64,000 bases of DNA from Gammaproteobacteria bacterium (GTDB taxonomy: Bacteria; Pseudomonadota; Gammaproteobacteria; Ga0077536): contig JACKNG010000003.1 in NCBI GenBank assembly GCA_024235015.1, positions 62,001 to 126,000 on the forward strand, written 5' to 3'. How positions within the stretch are numbered: the first letter of the stretch is position 1; every line of letters begins with the position of its first letter. This document shows positions 1 through 7,970 of the stretch, piece by piece. Position numbers and translations under genes: made by a program. The notes below the pieces were generated by a model. It saw nothing but the letters and a program-made list of their open reading frames with translations. It was not told the DNA's origin and did not search any database.

Positions 1-1
1 C

Positions 2-1189
2 GAGGCGCGGCTGGCGGCGCGCGAGGCCGGCGCGCCGGAGGCGCCGCCGCCCGCGTCCCCGCCTGCCTCGGCGGCCGTACCCACCGCGGCGCCCGTCGAA
101 TCGCTACCGGCCGATGCGACGCCAGCCGTGCCGACGGTGACCGTCGGTGGCCGCATCAAGCTCGACCTCGTCTTCAACCACACCAGCGCCGGCGCCGGCA
201 GCGGCGGCGACACCCTGCTCAGCCCCGGCGCCATCGCCCTCGATGGCCGCGGCGAGCACGACCAGGTCGACTTCTCCGCGCGCGCCAGTCGGCTATGGCT
301 GAAGAGCTGGACGCCCACTGCGCTCGGCGACGCCGGTGCCTACCTCGAACTCGACCTGCTCGGCAGCGGTGGCGATCAGCGGGTCAGCAACGGTTACGGC
401 GCGCGCCTGCGTCACGCTTACGGCGCGCTGGGCGGGGTCCTGCTCGGCCAGACCTACACCACCTTCCTCAACGTCGGCGTGCTGCCCGAGCACAACGACG
501 ACGGCATCAATGCCGGCGCGGTCAACGTGCGCCAGCCCCTGCTCCGGGTGAGCCGCCCGTTGGCGGGCGGTGACGTCCGCCTCGCCATCGAGGCCCCCGA
601 GACGACCCTGCACACGGCGAACGGTGGGCGCCTGTCCCCGGATGACGATCGCCTGCCCGACTTCGTGCTGCGCTACGACCATCCGCTCGGTCGTGGTGAA
701 TGGACGCTGGCCGCGCTCGCGCGCGAGATCCGCATCGACGATCCGCTACTCGGTCGCGACGCGCGCCTGGCCGCCGCCGGCAGCCTCGCCGGCATCCTCC
801 GGCTCGGCCCGCGTGACACCCTGCGCCTCAGTGCCAGCGGCGGCAGCGGGCTCGGCCGTTATCTCACGTTCAACGCCTTCGAGGCCGGGCGCCTGGACGC
901 GCGCGGCCGTATCGACCTCGCGGTCGCGGCCGGCGGGTACGCCTCCTGGCAGCACTTCTGGACCGCGCGCTGGCGCAGCAACCTGACCGCCGGCTACGCC
1001 TGGCAGGACGACGATGGCGCCCATGGCAGCGAGAACGAGTCGCTCTACACCGTGCACGCGAACCTGCTGTGGAGCCCGTTCGGCAGCACCACCCTCGGGA
1101 TCGAAGGGATCTATGCCTACCGGCGCCGCGTCGATGGCGCCGACGGCGACCTGCTGCGCCTGCAGTTCAGCGCTGTACATAAATTCTGA
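2..1189 (+). CDS. DcaP-like outer-membrane porin (5' end cut by window)
   Basis: The frame is open to the first base of the window, so the gene begins upstream; the GTG near 128 is not the start. The visible 395 residues begin with an Ala/Pro-rich linker of about 40 residues. A beta-barrel region follows, opening with the GGRIKLDL strand typical of DcaP-type porins (family knowledge). The protein ends in VHKF, with the terminal Phe usual for beta-barrel proteins handled by the BAM machinery. Strands alternate polar and hydrophobic residues throughout. The likely role is passive uptake of small organic acids across the outer membrane. The substrate cannot be read from sequence. The signal peptide and N-terminal coiled coil lie outside the window. 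Confidence 0.8.
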   Translation, partial: EARLAAREAGAPEAPPPASPPASAAVPTAAPVESLPADATPAVPTVTVGGRIKLDLVFNHTSAGAGSGGDTLLSPGAIALDGRGEHDQVDFSARASRLWLKSWTPTALGDAGAYLELDLLGSGGDQRVSNGYGARLRHAYGALGGVLLGQTYTTFLNVGVLPEHNDDGINAGAVNVRQPLLRVSRPLAGGDVRLAIEAPETTLHTANGGRLSPDDDRLPDFVLRYDHPLGRGEWTLAALAREIRIDDPLLGRDARLAAAGSLAGILRLGPRDTLRLSASGGSGLGRYLTFNAFEAGRLDARGRIDLAVAAGGYASWQHFWTARWRSNLTAGYAWQDDDGAHGSENESLYTVHANLLWSPFGSTTLGIEGIYAYRRRVDGADGDLLRLQFSAVHKF

Positions 1190-1224
1190 GCGGCGCGGCG
1201 CAGCCCGCGCGGTTGGCGGCGGGG

Positions 1225-1575
1225 CTATGACTTCAACTGCACGTAACCGCGGTTGAGGGCGTGTTCGAGCGCGGCGAAGCCCTCCTGTGCCTCGATGTAG
1301 GCCTCGCGCAGGCGCTTGAGCTCCAGCGCCACTTCGGTCTCGATGCATTCGTTGCCGCACTCGCTGCCGAGCTTGAGCAGGGTGTGCAGGTAGCGCGCGC
1401 GCAGGCACGCCACCAGCTTGGCGACGTTGAAGAACGCCTCGCGCGAGATCGGCCCGGTGGCCACCCCGATCTGTTCGGAGTTGATGATCTTGATGGCGTG
1501 CTCGAGCTCGTAGTGGAGCCGCCGGTTTTCCTGTTCGTTGGGTTCGCTGACCATTTCGTTGGGTTCGCTGACCAT
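1225..1575 (-). CDS. hypothetical 116-aa helical protein with duplicated start
   Basis: I do not recognise the family. The protein is mostly helical and charged, without a signal peptide or membrane segment, and has a CxxxC pair near the middle (ECGNEC). Its first 14 residues are a perfect duplication, MVSEPNE twice, encoded by a tandem 21-bp repeat (1534-1554 and 1555-1575), so two in-frame ATG codons are available. AGGCGG lies about 6 nt before the outer ATG and favours it. It converges on the porin gene and lies downstream of the lipocalin. It is likely cytoplasmic. Confidence 0.6.
   Translation of the reverse strand: MVSEPNEMVSEPNEQENRRLHYELEHAIKIINSEQIGVATGPISREAFFNVAKLVACLRARYLHTLLKLGSECGNECIETEVALELKRLREAYIEAQEGFAALEHALNRGYVQLKS
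1534..1575 (-). repeat. perfect 21-bp tandem duplication including the start codon
   Basis: Two identical 21-bp units, 1534-1554 and 1555-1575, encode MVSEPNE twice at the N terminus of the 116-aa protein. The unit length is a multiple of three, so the frame is kept. Each unit carries its own ATG. It looks like a slippage-type duplication. Confidence 0.95.
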
Positions 1576-1644
1576 GGGTACCGCCTGGCAACGGTCCTCG
1601 GGATGGTGACCGTGACAGGGGTAGCGGCCAGCGCCGTCGGAACT

Positions 1645-2232
1645 TCAGTCGCGCGGCGGGTCCGCGGCCACGGCCGCGGGGTCCTCGAGTACCAGGCGCT
1701 CGACCGGGAAGCCGGCACGGCGAGCATGGGCGACGAAGGCGGCGTAGATGTCGGGATCGAGCGGCGCCTCGCGCGCCAGGATCCACAGGTAGTCGCGATC
1801 CGGCGCGCCGACCAGCACGGCGCCGTAATCCGGCGTCAGGTCGAGGATCCAGTAATCGCCCCAGACGAACGGCAGGAAACCGAGCCAGGCCGGCGCGAAC
1901 CGCACTTCGAGCCGCGCCGGGTCGCCGTAACGCGGGTTGACGCGGGCCACGCCCTCGGCGCGGCGCAGCGCGCCGCTGGCGTCGCGGCATTGGTTGACCA
2001 CGCGCACGCGGCCGTCGTCGCGCAGGCTGTAATCGGCGGTGGTGTCACCGACGCAGAAATCCTGGAAGCGGTTGGGCAGCAGGGCGATCTGGTGCCACCG
2101 CCCCATGTAGCGCGCGAGGTCGACGTCGGCCACCGTGACCAGTGTGTCCGCCGCCTCGGCCTGCCCCGCGAGCAGCACCAGCAGGAGCAACGCGACGCCC
2201 CTACCACCGCGCCAGCGTGGACCCGGCTTCAC
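1645..2232 (-). CDS. blc: lipocalin family protein (Blc-like)
   Basis: A 195-aa exported lipocalin. An N-terminal hydrophobic stretch (about residues 13-23) ending in AEAAD looks like a signal peptide. It is followed by the lipocalin G-x-W motif (MGRWHQIALLP, about residues 43-53) and a core matching bacterial Blc proteins (YWILDL, DRDYLWIL near the C terminus). Blc-type proteins bind lipids or fatty acids at the envelope. I do not see a clear lipobox cysteine, so anchoring is uncertain. The chosen start is the GTG at 2230-2232, which overlaps the stop of the upstream oxidoreductase as GTGA and implies translational coupling. A GTG six codons upstream is the alternative. Confidence 0.8.
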   Translation of the reverse strand: MKPGPRWRGGRGVALLLLVLLAGQAEAADTLVTVADVDLARYMGRWHQIALLPNRFQDFCVGDTTADYSLRDDGRVRVVNQCRDASGALRRAEGVARVNPRYGDPARLEVRFAPAWLGFLPFVWGDYWILDLTPDYGAVLVGAPDRDYLWILAREAPLDPDIYAAFVAHARRAGFPVERLVLEDPAAVAADPPRD

Positions 2233-3950
2233 GCGACGTGCTGTGCCCACCAGCGCCGCACGGCCGCGTTGACCTCGGCGGCGTGGAAACGCGCCACCTT
2301 GTCACTCGGGCTGAGCGGCTCGCGGTAGAAGAACTCCGGCAGCTCGTCGTCGTCCTCGGTGAAACCGGCGTCGCGGTTGAACTGCGCTTCCAGGCGCAGC
2401 GTCTCGCGACCGAGCTCGAAGAAGAACTCGTGGGGCAGCTCGGTGCCCATGGCGTCGTTGATGAGCTTCACCACCAGTTCGGTGTTGACGTTGGTCACCG
2501 AGCGGCCAAATACGCACAGGCCGAGCGAATCGGCCGTCGCGCACACCGTCTGCATGTCCATGCTGACGCCGACCAGCTCGTCGATGTCCTTGCCGCTGCA
2601 TTCGTACTTGAAAGCATTGCCGGTGGTGTGATCGGCGCCCTGCGCGGTGACCATCATGGAGATGCCGGTGACCTCGATCACGCGCGGGTCGTAGGCGCTG
2701 ATGCCCTGGCGCTTGATCACCGGCGTGCGCGCCACGCCGTAATGTGCACCGACGCGGGCCGTACCCTGGGCCCACAAGCGGCCCTGTTCGCTGCCGGCGC
2801 GGATCGCGTCGAGCACCGAGTGGAGGAAGTCGACGTCGCCGAAACCGGCCAGGCCGGCATCGAGCAGCACGCCCATCATGGCGCCGGTTTCGATGGTGTC
2901 GATGCCGAGATCGTTGGCATGCCAGTTGAGCCGCGCGAGGTCGTCCGGGTCGGTGAGGCCGCAGTTGGTGCCCATCAGGCCGAGCGTCTCGTACTCGACC
3001 GGCGAGGCGATCTCCTTGCCGTCCTCGTCCGCGTAGACGTTCGAGCACTCGATCATGCAGCCCGGCATGCAGGCATGCGAGGCGATGCCGCCGCGCGCGA
3101 GGTTGCGCTCGCGGATGTGCTCACCGCCCATCTTGAACACGCCGTCGGCGGGAAGGCCCTGCGAGCCGCTGCTGAAATTGTTCACCGGCAGGCCGCCGAT
3201 GTGGTTGGTGTAGTCGGCGACCATGGCGGTGCCGTAGTTGCGCATGGCGTTGACGGCGTCGTCGGCGCGTAGTAGCTGGCCGTATTCCTTGATGCCCTTG
3301 AGCAGCGCCTTGCGGTCGTGGAAGTTGGGCATCTTGAGCAGGTCGACGACCACCGCCTTGACCTTCTTCGAGCCCATCACCGCGCCCACGCCGCCGCGCG
3401 CGGCGAGGCGCGAGGGGCGCCGGTCGGTGTCGCTCATCGAGATGCCGGCGAGCAACCCGCCCCACTCGCCGACCGGGCTGCAGATGGCGAGGCTGACCTT
3501 GTTGCCGTAGACGGCGTGCAGCTTCTCGGCGCACTCGAAGTTGCCGAGGCCGAGGTAGGGCGTGGCGTCGGCCCAGTCGACGCTGCCGTCCTGGCGCAGG
3601 TGGATGACCACCCACTCGTCGCTGACGCCGTAGAGGGTGAAGCCGGCGATCTCGAGCTGGCCCAGGGCGAGGCCGAAGGAGCCGCCGGCATTGGCTTCCT
3701 TGATGCCGCCGGTGAGCGGGCTCTTGCAGCCGACGCTGGTGCGATTGGCGTTGGAGAAATTGCTGCCGGCGAACGGCCCGGCCGAGAAGATCAGCGGGTT
3801 GTCGGGGCCCAGCGGATCGACGCCCGCGGTACCGAGTTCGTTGAGGGTCCTGGCGATGAAGTAACGCCCGGCGCGCGCGACCTGCTCGCCGGAGAATTCT
3901 TCGCGGCGGATGTCGCGGTTCGGCAGATCGATGTGGAGGTACTGGCGCAT
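2229..3950 (-). CDS. aldehyde ferredoxin oxidoreductase family protein (tungsten/molybdopterin)
   Basis: 573 aa, close to the usual family length of about 600. The N-terminal domain carries the pterin-binding region (SAGPFAGS near residue 57, later GGVGAVMGSKK). The 4Fe-4S ligands are visible as CMPGCMIEC near residues 288-297 and a distal Cys in LGLCVFG near residue 477, the typical CxxxCxxxC...C spacing of AOR family enzymes. Members oxidise aldehydes, or carry out benzoyl-CoA-type reductions, using a tungsto-bispterin cofactor; the substrate here is unknown. The start is MRQYLHIDLP at 3950, because the longer frame has no family similarity. The gene is coupled to the lipocalin. No ferredoxin gene is adjacent. 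Confidence 0.9.
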   Translation of the reverse strand: MRQYLHIDLPNRDIRREEFSGEQVARAGRYFIARTLNELGTAGVDPLGPDNPLIFSAGPFAGSNFSNANRTSVGCKSPLTGGIKEANAGGSFGLALGQLEIAGFTLYGVSDEWVVIHLRQDGSVDWADATPYLGLGNFECAEKLHAVYGNKVSLAICSPVGEWGGLLAGISMSDTDRRPSRLAARGGVGAVMGSKKVKAVVVDLLKMPNFHDRKALLKGIKEYGQLLRADDAVNAMRNYGTAMVADYTNHIGGLPVNNFSSGSQGLPADGVFKMGGEHIRERNLARGGIASHACMPGCMIECSNVYADEDGKEIASPVEYETLGLMGTNCGLTDPDDLARLNWHANDLGIDTIETGAMMGVLLDAGLAGFGDVDFLHSVLDAIRAGSEQGRLWAQGTARVGAHYGVARTPVIKRQGISAYDPRVIEVTGISMMVTAQGADHTTGNAFKYECSGKDIDELVGVSMDMQTVCATADSLGLCVFGRSVTNVNTELVVKLINDAMGTELPHEFFFELGRETLRLEAQFNRDAGFTEDDDELPEFFYREPLSPSDKVARFHAAEVNAAVRRWWAQHVA

Positions 3951-3987
3951 GGCTGGCGGGCCCCGTGACGTGGTGCAATGGCCGCGC

Positions 3988-3993
3988 ATTATA
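3988..3993 (-). promoter_or_regulatory. putative -10 box for the oxidoreductase-lipocalin pair
   Basis: A perfect TATAAT on the minus strand sits 37 nt before the ATG at 3950 in otherwise very GC-rich sequence. No convincing -35 hexamer is visible. Confidence 0.4.
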
Positions 3994-4198
3994 GCGGCCC
4001 GACTCCGGCTGACGGCGATTTCCCCTGCAAAAACGCGGCATTGGCCATCAACGGCGAGGTCATCGCGGGTCGCGGGGCGGCGCGGCCGAGCGCTCGCCGT
4101 GCGCCCCGCCCGTCCCGCCTCCCGCCATGCCGCCCGCCGTGCTGGCACGACACCACGTTCTCACTCATCATGGCGCGCCCCACACCGAGGAGTCCGCC

Positions 4199-5044
4199 GT
4201 GTCGTCCAAACCCCCTGCCGATGTCGATCAGGCCACGTTCTGGAACGAGGACGGCGGCCGCCGCTGGGTCGAGCACATCGACCAGCTCGAACGCATGCTG
4301 GACGAACTGAGCGGGGTGCTGGTTGCCGCGGTGGATGCCCGGTCGGGCGAGCGCGTGCTCGACGTCGGCTGCGGCGGCGGCCCGACCAGCGCGCACTACG
4401 CCAGCGTCGTCGGCCGCGCCGGCGAAGTCCTCGGCGTGGACATCTCGGCGGTGATCCTGGAAGTCGCCCGGCGCCGTTTCGGGCACCATGCCAACCTGCA
4501 CTTCGAACTCGCCGACGCCGGCAGTCACGCCTTCCCGCCCGCCCGCTTCGACGTCCTCACCTCGCGCTTCGGCGTGATGTTCTTCGCCGACCCGGTGGCT
4601 GCCTTCACCAACCTGCGGCAGGCGCTGCGCCCGGGCGGACGGCTGTGCTTCATGTGCTGGCGCGGCATCGACGAGAACCCCTGGATGGGCGTGGCCGCGG
4701 CCGCCGCGTTCACCGTCATTCCACCGCCGCCGAAACCGGCGCCCGGCACGCCCGGGCCGTTCGCCCTCGGTCGCCGTGAACGGCTCGAGGACATCCTCGG
4801 CGCCGCCGGCTTCGCCGACCTCAGCCTGGAGGGGGTCGAGCGCGACATCACCCTCGGCCCGCTCGACGAGGCCGTCGAGTGGCTGACCCGCATGGGCCCG
4901 GCCGCCGGGCCGTTGGCGGAAGCCGAGCCGGCCGCGCGCGAGGCCGCCATTGCCGCCATGCGCGACGAACTCGCCCGTCACCAGCGCGGCGGCGCGGTGG
5001 TCCTGCCCGGCGCCACCTGGCTGGTACGCGCGCAGGTCGGCTGA
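4199..5044 (+). CDS. class I SAM-dependent methyltransferase
   Basis: 281 aa. Motif I is VLDVGCGGG, near residue 56, the SAM-binding loop of class I Rossmann methyltransferases; the acidic residue after beta-2 (VLGVDIS) and the post-I region are also present. The C-terminal half (RRERLEDILGAAGF) resembles Methyltransf_11/25-type small-molecule methyltransferases related to UbiE. The acceptor is unknown. The GTG at 4199 is chosen because GAGGAG lies 6 nt upstream. It is followed after 71 nt by the AhpD-like gene, and is divergent from the oxidoreductase. Confidence 0.85.
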   Translation: MSSKPPADVDQATFWNEDGGRRWVEHIDQLERMLDELSGVLVAAVDARSGERVLDVGCGGGPTSAHYASVVGRAGEVLGVDISAVILEVARRRFGHHANLHFELADAGSHAFPPARFDVLTSRFGVMFFADPVAAFTNLRQALRPGGRLCFMCWRGIDENPWMGVAAAAAFTVIPPPPKPAPGTPGPFALGRRERLEDILGAAGFADLSLEGVERDITLGPLDEAVEWLTRMGPAAGPLAEAEPAAREAAIAAMRDELARHQRGGAVVLPGATWLVRAQVG

Positions 5045-5115
5045 ACGCGGCGCGGGCGGCTCACCGGCGCAGCGTCTACACTGGTCCGACCACGGACATC
5101 GACAGGAGAGAGACC

Positions 5116-5706
5116 ATGGGACGAGAAGAACCCTTGACGGGCACCCGCGCTTACTGCGACCTGGACCTGCAGGAACGCGACAACCTCGACCAGGAGATGA
5201 CCACGCTGGTGCGCGGCATCGAGAAGAAGTACGGCTTCATGCCCAACTTCGTCAAGCTGTTCGCGACCGACAACCGTCGCCTGCGCGTGTTCATGGAACA
5301 GTACATGGAACTGATGCGGCCCGACTCCGGCCTGACCCAGTTCGAGCACGAACTCATCGCCCTGGTCAGCGCCGCCACCAACGGCTGCGTCTACTGCTGC
5401 GCCCACCACGGCGCACTGCTGCGCGGAGAGACCGGCGATCCCATGCTGGCCGAGTACGTCGCGCGCAATTACCGCCAGGCCGATCTCTCGCCGCGCCACA
5501 TGACCATGCTCGACTTCGCGGTCAAGGTGCTGACCGATGCCGAGAACATCACGGCGGAGGATCGCCAGGCCCTGCGCGACGCCGGCTTCGACGACGAACA
5601 GATGTGGACGGTGATCTCGACCGCCTCGTTCTATGCCGCCGCCAACCGCATGTCCCAGGCCGCTGGACTCAAGGTCACCCCCGGCTACCTCAGCATGCAC
5701 CGCTGA
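5116..5706 (+). CDS. peroxidase-related / carboxymuconolactone decarboxylase family protein (AhpD-like)
   Basis: 196 aa, all alpha. The redox motif is CVYC followed by CAHH (Cys about 92 and 95, His about 98), the AhpD-like CxxC-x2-H active site. Proteins of this subfamily ('uncharacterised peroxidase-related') are thought to reduce peroxides or act in decarboxylation; the substrate is not known. A strong AGGAGAG precedes the ATG at 5116. A paralogue with the same layout lies at 27500-28072. Confidence 0.85.
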   Translation: MGREEPLTGTRAYCDLDLQERDNLDQEMTTLVRGIEKKYGFMPNFVKLFATDNRRLRVFMEQYMELMRPDSGLTQFEHELIALVSAATNGCVYCCAHHGALLRGETGDPMLAEYVARNYRQADLSPRHMTMLDFAVKVLTDAENITAEDRQALRDAGFDDEQMWTVISTASFYAAANRMSQAAGLKVTPGYLSMHR

Positions 5707-5728
5707 GGCACGCGCCGGCGCGCCTCAG
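5703..5728. terminator. inverted repeat spanning both convergent stop codons
   Basis: CTGAGG (5703-5708) pairs with CCTCAG (5723-5728). CGCG/CGCG continues the stem over a 2-nt bulge, with a CCGG loop. The TGA of the plus gene and the TCA of the minus gene sit in the two arms. There is no T-tract, so it may be a bidirectional terminator or an mRNA 3' end stabiliser. Confidence 0.45.
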
Positions 5729-6180
5729 TGCGGTTGCGCCGGCTGCAACACCTCGCCGAGCTGCGCCGCCAGGTCGGTGGCGGCGAGGTGGGCGAGATCC
5801 TTGTCCAGCGACGCCCTCACCAGCGCGGCGGTGGGCCTGTCTAGGGTCGCGCGGAGCAGGCCCAGGAAGCGCGGTTCCGCGACCAGCACGATGGCGTCGC
5901 AGGCGTGCTCGACGCGGCCCTGCTCGAGGCGGGCGGCGACCACGCGGGCGAAATCGGCCGCGTCGCGCTCGCTCGCGCCCTCCTCGCGTTCCATCGCGTG
6001 ACGCCCGCCGCCGACGCTGTCGTAGGCGCGCCCGGGACGGTCGGCGTCGATGGCCCCATCGTGCAAACGCCCGCGCGGGTGATCGAGATCCTCGACCAGG
6101 CGCAGCGAGCGCCCGTGATCATGGATACTGAAAATGCGCGCACCGGCGCGGTGCGCGACGACGAGCCAGCGATCGGACAT
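5725..6180 (-). CDS. host attachment family protein
   Basis: 151 aa. The N terminus (WLVVAHRAGARIFS) and the later DIVLVAEPRFLG-type segment match the family annotated as 'protein required for attachment to host cells' (named after Agrobacterium), which has an eRF1-like fold. The molecular role in free-living bacteria is not established. The start at 6180 (MSDRWL) is set by GGAGG 6 nt upstream; an in-frame ATG seven codons earlier lacks this. It converges on the AhpD-like gene. Confidence 0.8.
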   Translation of the reverse strand: MSDRWLVVAHRAGARIFSIHDHGRSLRLVEDLDHPRGRLHDGAIDADRPGRAYDSVGGGRHAMEREEGASERDAADFARVVAARLEQGRVEHACDAIVLVAEPRFLGLLRATLDRPTAALVRASLDKDLAHLAATDLAAQLGEVLQPAQPH

Positions 6181-6289
6181 GGTCAGCCTCCGGGTTGACA
6201 TGCGCCCGGCCGTACGGGCCAGGCATGCCCAGCCTAAGACGGTCGCGCCGACACGATCCTGACCGCCATCAGACGCGGCGCGACCCGCC

Positions 6290-7288
6290 TCAGCGGAGCG
6301 CCACCGGGTTGATGATCATCTGCACCGTGCCCTTCAGGCGCGCCTGGCCCAGCACGAACATGAACTCCCAGGCCTGGTCGGCGGCCAGCTCGCGGGTGAC
6401 GATGTTCTCCAGGATGTAGATGCCGCGCTTGGCGAGAAGCTCCTGGTGCACCGGCAGGTAGACGTCCGCCACCTCGCCCGGCTGGATCTCGAGGCCGAAG
6501 GTATCGCCGCCGACGGCGACCGGGTCGAATCCGGCCAGGTAGAGCGCCCCGGCCTTGCCGAGGCCCGGTTGCGCGGCCATGTAGCGCACGGCATCGCTGT
6601 CGGCCAGCGCCATGTAACCGGTGTTGAGCAGCACCACGTCGCCCTTGGCCAGCGCGATGCCCTGGCGCGCCAGCGCGCCCTCGATCGCGGCCTGGTTGAT
6701 GGCGACCTCCGGCTTCAGCATGGCGTGGCCGTCGACTGTCATGACCTTGTCCGGGGCGGTCGCCTGCAGGTAGCCCAGCACGTCGATGAGCACGCCGCGG
6801 GTGACGATGGGCGGGATGTCCGAGGTCGAGAACTTCTTCAGCCCGCTCTGGTGATAAAAATCGTGGATGTCGGTGCCGTTGTAGTAGGTGTGGTCGATAC
6901 CGACGTGGCCGAGGCCGTCGATCTGCGTGCCGACGCCGAAGAACACCAGGCCCCAGTCGTCGTTACCGGTGACCTTGCCCTGGCCGATGGGTTCGCCGGC
7001 GTTGTTGAAGATGGCGCCATTGGAGACGACGAAGGTCTCCACCGTGCGCGAGCCGAAGGCCGGGGTGTCGCGCGACACCTCCATGCCGAGGGCGTAACGC
7101 TTGCCTGTCTTCACCAGCCGCGCCGCGGCGGCAACGCTGTCCGCGGTGATCAGGTTGACCGCGCCGAGCGTGTCGTCCTTGCCCCAACGCGACGGGTACC
7201 AGTCATCGGCCGCCGCGACCGGCTGCGCGCCGGCGGCGCTGGCGAGGGCGGTGACGAGTACGAGCTTGCGGATCTGTCGTGAATACAT
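6290..7288 (-). CDS. exported cyclase family protein (kynurenine formamidase-like fold)
   Basis: 332 aa with a Sec-type signal peptide (hydrophobic residues about 7-20, ending in PVAAADDW). The mature part has the cyclase-family metal site in the variant form GTQIDGLGHVG, where the classical motif reads GTHxDxxxH; the first His is Gln here, as in a recognised subgroup. HTYYNG and a conserved C-terminal HQELLAKRGI follow. Members hydrolyse amides, esters or lactones with Mn or Zn. The substrate is unknown. AGGGGAGG before 7288 sets the start. Periplasmic. Confidence 0.8.
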   Translation of the reverse strand: MYSRQIRKLVLVTALASAAGAQPVAAADDWYPSRWGKDDTLGAVNLITADSVAAAARLVKTGKRYALGMEVSRDTPAFGSRTVETFVVSNGAIFNNAGEPIGQGKVTGNDDWGLVFFGVGTQIDGLGHVGIDHTYYNGTDIHDFYHQSGLKKFSTSDIPPIVTRGVLIDVLGYLQATAPDKVMTVDGHAMLKPEVAINQAAIEGALARQGIALAKGDVVLLNTGYMALADSDAVRYMAAQPGLGKAGALYLAGFDPVAVGGDTFGLEIQPGEVADVYLPVHQELLAKRGIYILENIVTRELAADQAWEFMFVLGQARLKGTVQMIINPVALR

Positions 7289-7360
7289 GGATCGGTCCTC
7301 CCCTTGGCGCGACACCCGGATGGTCGCCTGCGGCGAGTATACGGTCGCGGCCGCCGGTCC

Positions 7361-7876
7361 TCAGCCGGCGTGGCGCGCCTCGTGGTCGAGCAACCAGCGC
7401 TTGCGCCAGGTGCCGCCGGCATAACCGGTGAGCGCACCGTCGGCACCAAGCACGCGGTGGCAGGGCACCACGATGGCCAGGGGGTTGGCGCCATTGGCGG
7501 CGCCGACGGCGCGCGCCGCACGCGGGCGGCCGAGTTGTGCGGCAAGCGCGCCGTAGGTCGTGGTCCGGCCGGGCGGGATGTCGCCGAGCACGGCCCACAG
7601 GCGCTGCTGGAAAGCTGTACCCGGCGCGGCCCGCGGCAGGTCTGCGAGGGCGTCGAGCTGGCCGTCGAAGTAGCGCACGAGGGCTGTCACCGCGCCGAGT
7701 GGATCGCGCAGCGGCACGATTTCGGCGGTGGCGTAGCGGCGTGCCAGCAGGCGTTCGATTCGGCGGTCGGCAGCGGCGAACTCGACCGCCTTCAGGCCGT
7801 CGTCGGCGGCGAGCACGACCAGCTCGCCGAGTGGCGTGGCCACGGTGTCGCGCCACAACGCGGTCACCGCGGCCAA
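7361..7876 (-). CDS. ogt: methylated-DNA--[protein]-cysteine S-methyltransferase
   Basis: 171 aa. The active-site motif PCHRV (Cys about 138) and downstream LTGYAGGTWRKRWLL match Ogt and the C-terminal domain of Ada. The helix-turn-helix region carries GRTTTYGALA. The enzyme removes O6-alkyl groups from guanine in DNA by transfer to its own cysteine. There is no Ada-type N-terminal regulatory domain, so it is the stand-alone Ogt form. No DNA-repair genes are adjacent. Confidence 0.93.
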   Translation of the reverse strand: MAAVTALWRDTVATPLGELVVLAADDGLKAVEFAAADRRIERLLARRYATAEIVPLRDPLGAVTALVRYFDGQLDALADLPRAAPGTAFQQRLWAVLGDIPPGRTTTYGALAAQLGRPRAARAVGAANGANPLAIVVPCHRVLGADGALTGYAGGTWRKRWLLDHEARHAG

Positions 7877-7970
7877 GCGCCGCGATAGGGGAAGGGATGG
7901 GGACCGTATACGCCCTCGTTACGGCGCCTTCGATGCGTGCAGCGCGGCCCCCCCGCCGCGCCCCGCCGGC

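Noticed and set aside
128..1189. Porin starting at the GTG at 128
   Set aside because: The same frame runs upstream to the first base and encodes the Ala/Pro linker usual before the DcaP barrel, so the gene is cut by the window edge.
5725..6180. Phage or prophage remnant, because of the name 'host attachment protein'
   Set aside because: The family is chromosomal and named for Agrobacterium attachment to plants; no integrase, capsid or tail genes are near.
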